DNA of 64,000 nt from Pseudofabraea citricarpa (lineage: Eukaryota > Ascomycota > Leotiomycetes > Helotiales > Dermateaceae): assembly GCA_029641185.1 (NCBI GenBank), contig JAPWGK010000027.1:422792-486791 (forward strand). The letters run 5' to 3'. This document shows positions 1-12,893 of the stretch, piece after piece. The translations under genes and the position numbers were made by a program. Every line of letters starts with the position of its first letter. Within the stretch, counting starts at the first letter, position 1. The notes under the pieces are model-generated. The model made no database searches, was not told the origin of the DNA, and was given only the letters and a program-made list of their open reading frames with translations.

Positions 1-32
1 GTGATATGTTATGATGTTTGTTGCATGATATG

Positions 33-134
33 ATGGATTTGCCAACCGCTGTATTTGCCGATGCACCGGTTGAGGAGGAGTTGGATCCGTCGTATTTTGT
101 ATCGTTAGGTCCCTTTTGTGATGGGTTTTGTTAG
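33..134 (+). CDS. Short ORF, possibly a terminal exon
   Basis: This is a 33-codon open frame from ATG at 33 to TAG at 132-134 in the unmutated flank. The frame is open back to a stop at 12-14, and a second ATG lies at 30-32. The predicted peptide is acidic in its middle (three consecutive Glu) and ends in a Gly/Phe/Cys-rich tail. The codons look like ordinary fungal coding sequence, unlike anything downstream, but the frame is too short to identify. It could be the last exon of a gene lying mainly outside the window, or chance. No 3' splice site could be confirmed upstream. Confidence 0.22.
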   Translation: MDLPTAVFADAPVEEELDPSYFVSLGPFCDGFC

Positions 135-262
135 GGGAAATAATGATGTACGAAGTGCCTGAGCTTTTTCAATAGAGAGGGAAAGAATAAGAGATAATAC
201 TAGTAGAAAAATTAGAAGATTATCTGCAAAAGAATTTCTTCATTCTTTAGTATAAATATAAA

Positions 263-282
263 GGTTAGCCTCCGGCTAAACC
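263..282. repeat. Short imperfect hairpin at the RIP border
   Basis: An eight-base arm (263-270) is followed by a three-base loop and a nine-base complementary arm (274-282) with one unpaired A. It is GC-rich and sits exactly where composition changes from normal to RIP-mutated, with an A-tract starting at about 302. It could be the relic of a terminal inverted repeat of a DNA element or just the edge of the repeat block. No partner copy was found in the window. Confidence 0.35.
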
Positions 283-290
283 AACCTCTT

Positions 291-744
291 AGAATATACC
301 TAAAAAAAAAAAGAAATTATCGATTATTTTTATTTTATATTCTCCTACGACCTAATTATATAATTATTTTCGGGTTTTATTAAAATTATATAAGGGCTAT
401 AATTTGCTTATATTTTATTATAATTATTATACTCTAGAATACTAGAATTATAATTTCCTCTTAGCTATTATATTCCTTCTAATCCTTTATAATCTCTCTC
501 CTAATATTTATAATATTAATAAAACTAATTTTATTTTTATCTTAATAGATATTTAATATTCTAGTTATCTTATAAAAATCTTTAATTACTTATTATAAGT
601 AAACTTTTATAAAAGCTAAATATTAAGAAATATTTATTTTTTTATAGTTTTAATTATTAGAAATTAAAATTAGTAGGATATTTTACTATTATATTACTAG
701 ATTAACCTAGCTTATAATTATAATAAATACTTGTTTATTAGGAG
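291..744. other. RIP-mutated spacer, nothing recognised
   Basis: This 450-bp AT-rich stretch lies between the border and the first retroelement. It contains an 11-base A run near 302 and otherwise scrambled TA-rich sequence with the same CA/TG depletion as the elements. I see no LTR, protein motif or tandem repeat. It is probably a fragment of an older repeat, because RIP acts on duplicated DNA. Confidence 0.5.
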
Positions 745-751
745 CTTTTTA
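745..751. repeat. Flanking direct repeat, left side of Gypsy element
   Basis: The seven bases CTTTTTA abut the outer edge of the left LTR at 752 and recur at 7132-7138 directly outside the right LTR. They are most simply the target-site duplication. Ty3/Gypsy integrases usually make 4-6 bp, so the true duplication may be five bases plus chance identity. Confidence 0.6.
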
Positions 752-1118
752 TAATAGCCTAAATAACTCTTAATAGATTACTCCGGTTATCTAAGGAATA
801 AGTAAAAGTAAGTATATTATAGGAAGCTCTTAAATATTAGTAGACTTATTACTAGTATAAAAGAATATTATTTTAAGTTAAATATAAAGCTTTATAATCT
901 AGGAAAACCTATCTACTTATATAAACTATCGTATTCCTATAAATTCCTTAGATCCCTTAGATTATTTAGATTATCCTAGGATCCTAATAATCCTAATAAT
1001 CCTAATAATCTAGTTATATAACCTTTAGTCGTATAACTTTCTACTTATAGTTTTTTATATATACCTCTTATACTAAGCCTTAGGCTATAAGCTATTATAT
1101 AATATAATATTTATAATA
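752..1118 (-). repeat. 3' LTR of the Gypsy element
   Basis: This 367-bp copy aligns without gaps to 6765-7131. It contains three tandem copies of a 9-base unit (ATCCTAATA) near 978-1010, which are also present in the partner LTR. The internal side (from 1119) reads as a purine-rich tract on the minus strand, which marks this as the 3' LTR. Confidence 0.88.
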
Positions 1119-4100
1119 TTATCTTTTATCTAGCTTAGCGTATCCTTAAGCTTTAAAGCTAGAGTAAGGAATATTAATATTAGATTATAGCCTTTCTTTC
1201 TTTCTTATTATAATACTTATACGTTTAAAGAAAATAATAAATAAATTAAAATTATACTCTTAGATAAATAATATTAGAGTTAAAATAATATCTTATACTT
1301 AATATAAAAAGAATAATTTAAAGTATCTTATTATTATAGGTTTTTCCTATTATTTATAATATATACGAGTTAATAATTCTATAAAATATAACGTTTATAG
1401 TCCTTTTACCTCTAACTAAGTAAAGCTCGATTATAAGAAGAAACGCCTAATAAAGTCTTAGAATATTATTTAAGAGAAATAATAAATTACTTAAGAGGAA
1501 TAATAATAACTTTTCTTTCGTTTATTCGAATAATTTATACGATTAACCCGGATTAACAAGTAATAAGAAATATTTTATATTTATACTACTAAAATACTTT
1601 GTTATAAACTTCTTTCCTTAAAGGAACTTAATATTATAAAAGAAGTAAAACGTATCTCCTTAGGTCTTATATAAGCCTCGCCTATTAACCTAAGTAATCT
1701 TAACCTCTTCTTTAACCCTTCGGTCGACCTTATACTAATAGCTTTATTATCTAGTTTTAATCTTTTAGATTTCTTCTAGGTAAACCTAGGTTTTAGTAAT
1801 AAAACTTATTAAATAGCTAGTAGTACTTAAGATTCCCTTTTAGCTCTTATATATTCTTAGAATATAAGTACTCCTTTTATTTAATTAAATACTTGATCTT
1901 ATTATACTAATACTAATAGTCTAAGATCTTCTTAATTTTATACTTAGCGTTTAGGTTAACTAGTTAGATTTCTATAACTAGAGCGTTTAATACTCTAGGA
2001 GATATTATTTTAAGTAATAAAACGTAAAAGACTAGATAAATATTTATTATCTTTAGTAGCTTTAGTTAATAATTAACTAGTCCTATTATCTTTTCTATAA
2101 TAAACGATCTTACTTTCTTATAATCTAGCTTATTACTTAGTCTCTTTATTCTAATATTTTATTAAAGTAAGTAAATTTTTCTCTTTTTCTTAAGAGTAAA
2201 TCTTATATTATATTTTATATTATAGTATATTACTAACTTTTAGGTAATAAACTTGATATCTGCTCTTAGCTTATTATATAATACCTTAAGCTAATTAACC
2301 TAGATAATTATTTCCTAAGATTAACTTATATTAACTAATAGTACCTAATATATAATAGGATTAAACTTATAGTTAATATAAAATAAAGAAACTCCTATAA
2401 TTTTCGCGTTTATATTATTATACGTATATTATATAAGGGATAATAATTATACTTAGTTGTTTTACTTATAGTTAATATAATATTATAGATATATTTCTAT
2501 TATCTAATTAATTCTTTCCGTTTATTTATTTGTTTATAGGTAGAAACTCGTAGATAACTTATATTTTACCCCTAGTAAGGTAACTAGTATTATCTAGAAT
2601 TTAGATATAAATAGCTTATCTTAGTCTAAGATAATCTCCTCTAGTATTTTATAATTTATAATAACTACTTGTAAAAATACTTATATTATATTATTAGTAT
2701 TATTAGCTTTAAGAAATAATATTATATACGTATATTTTATAAGCTTATTTATAATTATAACTATTAAGTTATACTTGATTTTAGTTATTAGATCTCTTAA
2801 GGGTAATAGCTTTACTATAAAGTCTAAAGCGATTAACTTCTATAGTTAAGATAGCGTACTAGGTAACTTTATAAAATTATATAAAACGTAATAGGCTATT
2901 TTATTTTATATATATATATTATAACCTAGTATTATATCCCTAACTATTTTTCTTATTCTAGGGAAATAATATATTCTTATAAAACGAGATATTATTTTAG
3001 TTATTCTCTAATAATCGTAAGCTAATAACTTATACTATTATCGTACGAACTTCGTTTATATATATATTAGGATATAAATCTTATCCTAGAATATTAAAAG
3101 CTCTTAATTATTTCTTAAGAATCCTAGTCCTAATACTTATTCCTATTATTTAACTATAAGATTTTTGTTATACCTCTTATAAATATTATTTATAAATAAG
3201 TCTTACCTTAGTCGTATTATTATTATAACTTACCTAGTATTATAAACTAAGGAGTTATTATCTTTCCTAAGGATCGTATATAACTCGTATATTTTATTCT
3301 CTAGGTACTTTAGTTTCTAGCTAAGAGTATTAGCTCTAGCGTTTTTTAATCTTTTAATATATAAAATTCTAAAATTATACTAAGTAAGGATTTCTAATTA
3401 TTAGACTTATTATTAGTTTAGTTCTTTTATAGTTATAAAGTAAACGAGATTCTTATAATCTATAAATACTTATATTTAGTATTTTAATCCTACTAAGTAT
3501 ACTTTTTATTCTTAAAAGATATTTATTATAATAAGTAATTTCTTATTATAAATCTTATAGTTTAGTTTAGCTAATAAGAGTTTCTAAGAATAATACGTAG
3601 TTAGTTATTATCTTCCCTACTTATTAGACTAACTTAGTATAACTCTAATAGTATAATTAGACGAATCTATTTTTACTTAAATTTCTTTTTTTAGGTTAAA
3701 CGAAATAAGTATTAAACTTTAAGCAAAAACTTTCTTAAGTTCCTTAAAAGTTTTATCTGCTACTAGACTTTATATAAAAGCTTTATTCTTATATATAAGC
3801 TTTATTAAAGGTATTACGATTCTCGAATAATCTTTAATAAATTATTAGTAGAAATTTATAAATCCTAAAAAGGATTATATATCCTTAATTATTCCTAGCG
3901 TATTCTAAGATAATATTATACTTACTTTTATAGGATTTATCTTAATCCCTAAGATAATAATTATATATCCTAAGAAGATTACTTCTATAATATTAAAATA
4001 ATATTTCTTAGGTTTTAATAGTAAATACGTATCTTATAATATAATAAGGACGCTAGTTATATTCTTAGTATATTATTTCTTATTCTTAGAGTATATAAGA

Positions 4101-6764
4101 ATATTATCTAAATAATATATATAATTAATATTAAGAAATTTCCTTAGTATATTATTTATTAACTACTAGTATATTACTAGTATATTAGTAAGTCTAAAAG
4201 ATATTATAATATACTTATAATAATTATAATATATTTTAAACGTGATTTTTTCTTTTTCTTTAGTCTTAATCCTAATAAGATTATATATTTTCCTTAGATT
4301 AAGTTAAGTAAAAATCTTAGCTCCTTATAATCTATTATATAATTCCTTAGCAAGTAGTAAGATATACTAGTTATTTTTTATAATAATATTAAGCTTCCTA
4401 TAATCTACGTATAATCTTTTTATTTTATTTTTCTTTAGTACGAATATTACTAGTAATCCCTATAAGGATACTAACTCTCTAATAAATCCCTTTTTTAGAT
4501 TTATATTAATATATTCCTTAAGTATTTTTAATTAGTTTACAAGTAATATATATATTAGCTTAAATATTAGCTTCGTATTATCTACTACTAGTATCTTATA
4601 ATCTTATAGCTAGTATTAAGGTAAGGTCTTAATACCTAGTTTCTCCTTAAATAAGTTATTAAATTATTTATACTCTAATAATACTATCTTATCTGTTAGT
4701 AGATCTTTTATTATATTAGTATCTTAATTTCTAGAAGTAATATTAACTTCTCTTAGATCTTTTATAGCTTTTTATAGTATATAATTATATTAGTTAAAAT
4801 ATATTTGACTTTACCTCTAATCTATTATAAGGTTATATTATTTAATCTATAGTAGTCCTAGGATTACCTAGTATTACCTAATATTTATAATATTAAACTA
4901 GATTATTTTTATATATCTCGCTTTATTAAGTATTATATTAGGTTTCGTCCTAATATTTATTTATCTATCTTAATAGGATACTATTAATCTATTAATAATA
5001 ATAAGGTTATAGGGTTTTATATTAACCTTAGTTTCGAACCTATAAAATAATATTATATCTAATAATATAAAATTCCTTATAGCTTCTAAGTTAATTATAG
5101 CTATAACTAGCTTTCTTATAATCTTTACTCTTATTATAAGCTACTTATAACTTTTTATAATATATAACTCTTGCTAAGTTTTCTTCTATTACTTATAATA
5201 GTATCTATTAACTATATATTTCTATAGTTAATACTAGTTATTATTAACTATAACTTAGTATATATATTTTTCTTAAGAGCTTTAGTCTTAGGATTTCCTC
5301 TTTTTAAAATATTATCGTCTTTCCCTAACTAATTCTTAGATAATATAATCTTAGCTAATATTATTTACCTTTTATAGGTTACCTAACTCTAGGCTAGCTT
5401 CTTACTAGGGTTATTCTCTAATAAAATATATATACGTTTTACTAGTCTCTTATTATAACTATCTAATTTACTAATACTCTAAGTACTAGACCTTATAAGT
5501 TTTACCTACTTATAAACTATTATCTTATATAAGTAGTTTATAATATAAGATTTTATTCCTAATAGATTTTTATATATACTAGTATATTTAATCTCTTTTA
5601 ATAGGCTTATAAAAAAGAACTTCCTAAAGTTTTTTATCCTAGGGTAATTATTAACTAGTATCTTTTATATTACTTAGTTCTAGTAATACGGACCGTTTAT
5701 TTTATTCTAACTAATCGTTTATATCTCCCTAATTAAAGTCTATTACTTCTAGGTCAATTTAAGTATAAATCTTTTTTTACTTAAGTTCCTCTAGTATTAT
5801 TACCCTTTTAATTATAGTAACTTATTTTATAGTAGCTTTTACTTACCTCTAGCCTTATTAGCCTTTGTTATTCTTATAGTATAATAATATAATATACCCT
5901 AATAGATTATATTTAAAATATAATTTCTTATCTTAGCGTTTATTTATCTCTTACCTAAAAGGTTACTTTTTTCCCTTAAAGTTTATTATATCTAATTTTA
6001 TAGGTTAGGGCTAGTAGCTCTTAGGTTATAGCTTCTAGTATTATCTTATATAAATCTTCTTTCTTTTTATAATCCTTTTAAAGTATTAATTATTAATCTT
6101 AATTACTTTTATAATTATTTCTTATAGATTATTAGGCTTATTAGACTAAGTAATCTTATCTTTAATATAATTCTTAAGGCCTTAATAATATCTGGCCTTA
6201 AGTATTATATTATCCTAGTTTATTTTTGTTATATATTATTAAAATTTAGTCGTATAATTTGTAGCCGACTTATATTACTTAATTTACGATAAATATACTT
6301 CTATTATCTTCTCTAGGTTAATATCCCTAAAGACTTATTTAATATTATTACTAAATCCTTATATTATAATAAATAATACCTAGGTTACCTTTTTCGTACT
6401 AGTAGTATATCTTCCTTTAGAGTTCTTAGTTATTAAGAAGTTTACTAGGAAAAAACTAATTTAGTTAAAAGTTTATTCTCTTAAGAGTATTATTATCTAT
6501 AAGACTTATTTTATCTTATTCTTAAACTTATTTTTGTTAAAGAGTATATAGATCTTTACCTAGGCTAGGAATTATACTAGGCGTCTACGATTATTACTAA
6601 AGGTTTTAGGTATTATAACCCTAAGCTAGTTTTCTTCCTTCTTAGCTATAAGAGTAATAGTTATTACCTTAGGCTCTAGAGATTTAACTTTACTTATACG
6701 CTCGTTTATAAGAGTTATATTACTTCTTATAAGTTAATATCTTTTAAAGGTAATACTTAAAATA
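1119..6764 (-). pseudogene. Ghost gag-pol of the Gypsy element
   Basis: The degenerate internal region is read on the minus strand, with gag toward 6700 and integrase toward 1200. The clearest landmark is the RT core: in frame through 4088-4200 the minus strand gives L-T-N, then L-R-K-F-L, then Y-Y-L-D-N-I-L-I-Y-S. This matches the Gypsy consensus except that the second catalytic Asp is Asn (GAT/GAC to AAT). RNase H and integrase should follow below about 3900, but I did not align them residue by residue. In-frame stops are TAA/TAG, typical of RIP at CAA, CAG and TGG. No functional product is possible. Confidence 0.8.
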
Positions 6765-7131
6765 TAATAACTTAAATAACCCTTAATAGATTATTCTAGT
6801 TATCTAGGGAATAAGTAAAAGTAAGTATATTATAGGAAGCTCTTAAGTATTAGTAGACCTATTACTAGTATAAAAGAATATTATTTTAAGTTAAGTATAA
6901 AGCTTTATAATCTAGGAAAACTTATCTACTTATATAAACTATCGTATTCTTATAAATCCCTTAGATCTCTTAGATTATTTAGATTATCCTAGGATCCTAA
7001 TAATCCTAATAATCCTAATAATCTAGTTATATAACCTTTAATCGTATAACTTTCTACTTATAATTCTTTATATATACCTCTTATACTAAGCCTTAGGCTA
7101 TAAGCTATTATATGATATAACGTTTATAATA
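6765..7131 (-). repeat. 5' LTR of the Gypsy element
   Basis: This is the partner of 752-1118. On the minus strand it starts TATTATAAAC, from an inferred ancestral TG start. It retains CG at 7121 where the partner has TA-type sequence, so the two copies were mutated independently after insertion. The primer-binding region should lie just below 6765 but is too degraded to assign a tRNA. Confidence 0.86.
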
Positions 7132-7138
7132 CTTTTTA
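7132..7138. repeat. Flanking direct repeat, right side of Gypsy element
   Basis: CTTTTTA abuts the outer end of the 5' LTR and is identical to 745-751. Identity on both sides supports a single insertion and places the element boundaries to the base. Confidence 0.6.
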
Positions 7139-7320
7139 CTTAATATAATATATAATACTTTATTAAATTAAAATATTTAAACGATTAATTTAAATTATAT
7201 AACCTTAAAATTTAATATTAGGTAATATATAATAAGAGAATATTTAATTATTAGGTAATATAAATAAAGAAAATATTTAAATATAACTAGTTAAATTTAA
7301 TTAGTTTTAATTTATTTAAT

Positions 7321-7325
7321 TATTT
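7321..7325. repeat. Target-site duplication, left side of Copia element 1
   Basis: The five bases TATTT directly precede the LTR at 7326 and recur at 13114-13118 directly after the other LTR. Five bases is the standard Ty1/Copia duplication length. Confidence 0.75.
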
Positions 7326-7545
7326 TATTAAAAGGTAATATAAATAATAGTAAATAATAAAATATTATTACTAATAATTATAAAAGATATAAAGTATATA
7401 CGATTATAAGAATTATATATATATCTTCTAGATTAATAGTTAATTCGTTCTAGTATTATATATATAAATATATATAATTATATAACTATTTATATATAAA
7501 AGATATAATATTAATTAATAGTTTATTATCTGCTTATTTCTAATA
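7326..7545 (-). repeat. 3' LTR of Copia 1
   Basis: This is a 220-bp ungapped match to 12894-13113. It begins TATTAAAAGG and ends CTAATA on the plus strand, consistent with TG...CA ends after RIP. It still has one TG and a nearby GC (7531-7533) where the partner has TA. Confidence 0.9.
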
Positions 7546-10500
7546 CTCTTACTTAGGAAATATAATATTAATTACTTATACTTTTATTAACCTATTAAAT
7601 CGTAAATATTATACTCTAGGAATAATTATACTAAGAAATACTTCTACTACTTTTAATAACTTTAATCTAGATATTATTAAACTCTTACTTAAACTTAACC
7701 TTTAAGCCTAATAAGCTCTTAGTTATAAATAAGCCTAGCTAGTTAGTAATAAACTTAGTATATTTAACCTTTTATAATCTTTTAGTAAAGTTATTTACTA
7801 GTATCTTATTAGTTAGGATATATATTATATTAATACGTTTTTATTCCTAGAGATCGTAAATATAATAATAATATATATTAATATACTTAAATCGTTTATA
7901 AAGATATAAGTTCTTAACTAAAACTATAACTCCTTAGTTATTTTTATAAATATCTACTATTATTAGGTTATCCCTAATATATTACTAATATCTTATATCT
8001 TATAATACTTATATTATTTATTAGCTTATTTTTATTATATTTAATATAAATATATATTCGGATTTAATACTTAATATTACTACTAATTATTATTTCTTAT
8101 TCCCCTAGTAGATAAGTTTATTATAAAATATTCTAATATATCTAAATATATTCTTTTAATTATTCTTTTAATTTGCCTAATTTATATTAAAGTAAAATAT
8201 TAGTTTTCCTCCTAGTTATATAAGATAATCTTAATTTATTTTATTAGGCGAATTAAATAAGATTTTATAAGGGTTATAATAAAGCTAATACTAGATTATT
8301 AATATTAGATATTATTTTATTTCTCTTATAATAATCGAATAATATTTACTTAGATTCCTTATATATTAGCTTAAGAATCCGAGTACTTAGGTTATATCTA
8401 GACGTATATAAGTTATAATATATATATAGCTTCTTACTTATTATTAGTAAGTAATCTTATCGATTTATTAATTCTTAGGTTATAAGAGCTATAAGTTATT
8501 TACGTTTATAATTAAAATTATCTTTTTTTTATAAGTAATATAAGAAATATTAAATCTTTTTAGTATCTTTTAAAGATACTAAGTTTAATTAAGATATATA
8601 ATATAATTTTTTATATTCCTAGTAATTCGTATACTAAGGAATATCTTAATCTCTCCTAAGTCTTTAGTATTAAACTACTTATAAAAAGTATTAAAAAATT
8701 ATTCGTATTATTTTATATATAAAATAACTATAATAATATTATTAATATAAATTAATATTATTAATTATTTTTTCTTTTTATATATAAAAAAGTAAAAGTT
8801 ACTAAGGCTTTACTTAAATCTAATTTTAATTAAGAATTATTTATATAATAAATTTTAATCCCTAGTAGCTTACTTAAGCTTATAAAAGTTATATAAAACT
8901 CGTAGTATATAATTATATAATACTAGTATATTATTAGGTTTCTTTAGGAAAATATATTCTTATAAATATAATTTTATAAACGCGTTCTTAATATTAATAT
9001 AATAATATTTAAGGTTTTATATAATAATAAAAGCTAGGAATATTTATAATATATTTATTCGAGTTATAAGTATAAAAGTTTTATTAAAGTTAGTTTTATA
9101 AACTTAAGAGAATCCTCTTATAATTAGTTAAGCTTTAAATCGTTCGAGTATTTTATTAGATTATACTTTAATTATAAAAACTTATTTTATATTAATAAGG
9201 TTAATACCTTTAGGTTTTAGTTTCTCTTATTATATTCTATTATATATAAGGAAAACTAATTCCTTCTAAATGATCTCTTATTATTATTAATTATAATTAA
9301 AGTTATTTATAACTTTCTTATAATTAATAGGAATATAAATTTCGAATTCGTTTTTCGTATTAATTTAATCGTACTTATTATATAAGGTTTTACTTATAGA
9401 AAATATAATTTATACTTTCTCTTTCTTAGGTAATTCTTCTTTTATAATAATATAAGTATAATAAGCTAGTATTACTTTTATAATCTTAGTTTCTTTATTA
9501 TTATTTATTTTTTCTTTTATATCTCTTTTTCTCTTATATAAAAAGTAAGACTTTAGTCTAAAGTCGATCTCTTATAATTTTATAAAAGACTTAGTAACTA
9601 GTATAATTATCTTAATTATAGCTTTATTTATCTTTTTTAGAATAAAATCTTTTTTTTTAGCCTTACTTTTTATTCTCTTATTTTTATCCTAGTTAGACGA
9701 TTATTAAATACTAGTATTTTTCTAATTATAAGTTAAGGGATTAGATATAATTATAAGAACTCTAACTTTAAAATTATTAAGTCGCTTATAAGAGGATAAT
9801 TTTATTATCTTAAGTAATTCCTTTAGCTTATTATAAAGGTTATAATCTAGTAATATATTTAAAATATCCTAAGGATTTATTTCTTATATCTAGAGATTAA
9901 TATCTTTTCTTTTAATATTTTTATCTTATATAATAACCGACTTATATTTTATATAACTAAGATCTAGTAAATATACCTTAAATTAAGTTAATATTATCTT
10001 AATATATTTTATAAATACTTTTATTCTTCTTTTATCTATTAATTTATTTATACGACTACTTTTAGAAAAGAAATAAAAGTTAATATATATATATATATTT
10101 TATAACTAAAAGAATAAGTATAATTAATATTAGGTTTCTCTCTAGTATACGTTTTAATTAATATAAAAGTCTCCTCGTATAAAGTCCTTTTAATATTTAT
10201 TTGATTTTATATATATTCCTTAGCTTTTATAACTTTATCCTAGAATTTAACTAAAAGGCTTATATCCTTTAATATAACTTATATATAATTTTCGAATATC
10301 TAAATAACTCTTTTAGTAGCTTTATTTTATTATAATAAATAAATAACTATAAGCTTTAGTTTAATATCTTTGCTTTTATTTTAATTCTTAAGTAATTCTT
10401 ATAATTTTATAGTATTATTAATTCGTATAATTATAAGAGTAAAACTTATTTTTTTTTCTTCTTTTATCTTTTATATTTTAAGTTTAAGTATAATATTAGT

Positions 10501-12879
10501 ATAATCCTTAGCTAGGATCTTTTAGTATTAATATAATATACTATTAATTATTTAAATAAAATATTAATTATCTTAAAAGGAAGTTAAAAGTAATTTATAG
10601 ATATTAATATATACTAGGGATAATATTAACTTCTTTTATAATAATAAAATCTTATTATACTAATTTCTTATATTTATAATCTTATATATCTTATAGATTA
10701 ATAGCTTAGCTAAGATCTTAATTAGTTTCTTAAGCGTAATTATATAATATAAGTTACGAATTTTATTAAAACTAAGATATCTAATATAATAATATTATTT
10801 CTTATATTTCTTAAGAATAACTTATTTTTATTATCTCTTAGTATTCTTAGGCCTAGTTAATAAATCGGATTTATCTCCTAAGTTATTAGCTTAATTATAA
10901 ATCTTATTATTTTTATTTATATTTATAATTAATTTTTTTTACTAGGTAAAAGAAAAAGATATTTTATTATAAATATTATAAAGTTAATTAGGATTCGACT
11001 TAATAAAAGGTTATATTATAATAATAATAACCTTAGAATAACTTAATAGTTTTTATCTTAAAAGCTTAGTTTTAATTAAGTAATATATAATAAATATTAT
11101 TTCTTCGAATCTTATTATAATTTTAGAAATAATATAAATATCTTTATTAATCGTAGCTTTAATAATTATATTTTCTTTATACTAAAAGCTTATTTTTTTA
11201 TTATTAAATACTCCTTTTATATTATAAGTTATATAAATCCTTTAAGTAAATAAAAGATTAACTTTTAACTTAGATATAAAAAGAATATTACTTAATAATA
11301 TTAAGTCTTCTTATTTTAAACGTATTTTTATAATACTTATATAAGTAGATTATAATATTTCCTTTTTAACTTTAATTTAGTATTACCTAATAATAATTAG
11401 TAATCCTTTAAAAAGTTAGATTTAATTAGTTATATATAATATAATACTAGTATTAGAGACTTATTTAGAGTACGAGATCTTACTAATAATATTAATAGAA
11501 ATAATAGTATATTCTTCTTTTTTATCTAAATTAAAAGAAAAAGAATCGTTTATTAAATTATTTATAATATAATTATATATATATTTATTATAATTATATT
11601 TCTTTAAAGTTTAATCTTTTAAATATTTCTTATTATATCTTCTTTTACTTTATTTTATTTCTTTTTATACGAAGTTATATATAATATTATAAAAAGAATA
11701 ATAAGAAGCCTAATAATTACTTTTATATAAGAGATATCTTAGAAAATAATCTTAACCTAAGTTAAACTTATTATTTAACTTATATTTTTTAGTTAAGTAT
11801 CCTTTTAATTTTTCTTTTATATATAAAATATTAGTTAAATATTTTATTAGAAAGTCTTTAAAATATTAAAGAGAGGAAAGCTTATTAATTACTAGTATAA
11901 GATTATTATATACGTCTAAAGTAACTCTAGTAATCTTATATTTAAAAAATAAGCTTAAGAGAAAAATCTTAAATAATTATTTTTCTAAGAGAAAAAAATA
12001 AAAATTCGGGTTTATAATTATAATATAATAATATAATTCTTAGAGTCTAGTTTATACTTATTTAATAATAATATTAGATTCTAGCTTAAAGCTAAATAGT
12101 TTTACTAATTTATTATATATTATTTAAGAGTATATTCTCTTATATTTTACTTTTAATATTTTCTATTATAACTTAATTAATTCGATTTTATAAACTAAGT
12201 TATTATTTAATTTATTCGTATAAATTAAAATTATATAATAAACTTTTAATAAGATAATATTAAACTTCTCTAGCTTATTATAATTAAGCTTAAGATTTAT
12301 TAAGGGCCCTAGTATATTATCTTAAAGGTTTAAGTTTTTAATATCTTTAGAGATATCCTACTTAATATATACTAGCTTTATAAACGTATATTATATAATA
12401 TAATAATCTTTTTTTATTCTTTTTAGTACGAAGTTAAGTAATTCTCTTTCAAAATATTATCTTATTAATTTAAACTAATTCCTTTAGTTTTATTAAGAAA
12501 AAATACTAGTAAGATATTTTTTTAAGAGATAATTAAGATTTATATTATTAATTATTAGTAGGAGTTCCTTTTATAAGCTATTATAAAATAACCTAAGGTT
12601 TAAGATACTTGTTTTTTATTATAATATTCTAAACTTAGTTAAATTTAAGAGCGAAAAAAGAAAAAAGATAATATATTCTTTTAATAATAAATAATAGCTA
12701 ATCTATAGGTATATAAATATAATATACTTTTTAGTACGAAGTATTCTAATAAGAGTTAATATAATTCTTTTATTAATAGTATCGATTTATAAATATATAA
12801 TATAACTTCTTATTTTATTATTATATACTAATAAGCGATCGAGACCTAATATAAAAAACTAATTACTTATATCTAAGTA
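7546..12879 (-). pseudogene. Ghost gag-pol of Copia 1
   Basis: The degenerate polyprotein is on the minus strand. RT is recognisable between about 8650 and 8960. Reading the minus strand, a run corresponding to A-F-I-N is followed by L-R-V-L-Y, a degraded Y-G-L-K-Q box, an A-T-R-D segment and finally Y-I-N-N. Both catalytic Asp residues of Y-V-D-D have become Asn through G-to-A change of GAT. RNase H should occupy about 7600-8400, and integrase and gag should occupy the upper half, but I did not confirm individual integrase residues. Stops in the RT frame are TAA/TAG at former Gln or Trp codons, and no frameshift is needed across the RT core. Confidence 0.82.
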
Positions 12880-12893
12880 CTAGGCTTATAACT
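12880..12893 (-). other. Primer-binding site: half initiator tRNA-Met
   Basis: Immediately inside the 5' LTR the minus strand reads AGTTATAAGCCTAG. Allowing only RIP-type changes, this equals GGTTATGAGCCCAG, the complement of the anticodon stem-loop of eukaryotic initiator tRNA-Met (anticodon CAU in a GGGCUCAUAACC context). Drosophila copia and several fungal and plant Copia elements are known to prime from such a cleaved half-tRNA rather than from the tRNA 3' end. This is independent support for both the Copia class and the minus orientation. Confidence 0.7.

Larger units (their letters stand above)
1..290. other. Non-RIP-mutated flank at the border of the AT-rich block
   Basis: This is the only stretch of the window with ordinary composition. 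TG and CA are common (for example around 1-60 and 95-135), GC-rich words such as those at 45-95 are present, and C and G are not confined to CC/CT/CG contexts. After about 290 both dinucleotides almost vanish. I infer that the window starts in single-copy DNA and enters a repeat-induced point mutation block between about 150 and 300. The change is gradual over roughly 100 bases rather than at one base. Confidence 0.8.
752..7131 (-). mobile_element. Complete Ty3/Gypsy LTR retrotransposon, RIP-inactivated
   Basis: The 6.38-kb element is bounded by two 367-bp direct repeats (752-1118 and 6765-7131, constant offset 6013) and a flanking direct repeat. Orientation is minus. The reverse transcriptase active site reads Y-L-D-N-I-L-I-Y-S on the minus strand at 4088-4114, preceded in frame by residues matching the usual Gypsy segment with L-T-N and L-R-K-F-L. 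A purine tract abuts the low-coordinate LTR, as a 3' polypurine tract should. LTR ends read TA...TA, as expected from RIP of TG...CA. The two LTRs differ only by transitions in the part I compared, so the insertion was once near-identical at its ends and later mutated. Confidence 0.88.
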
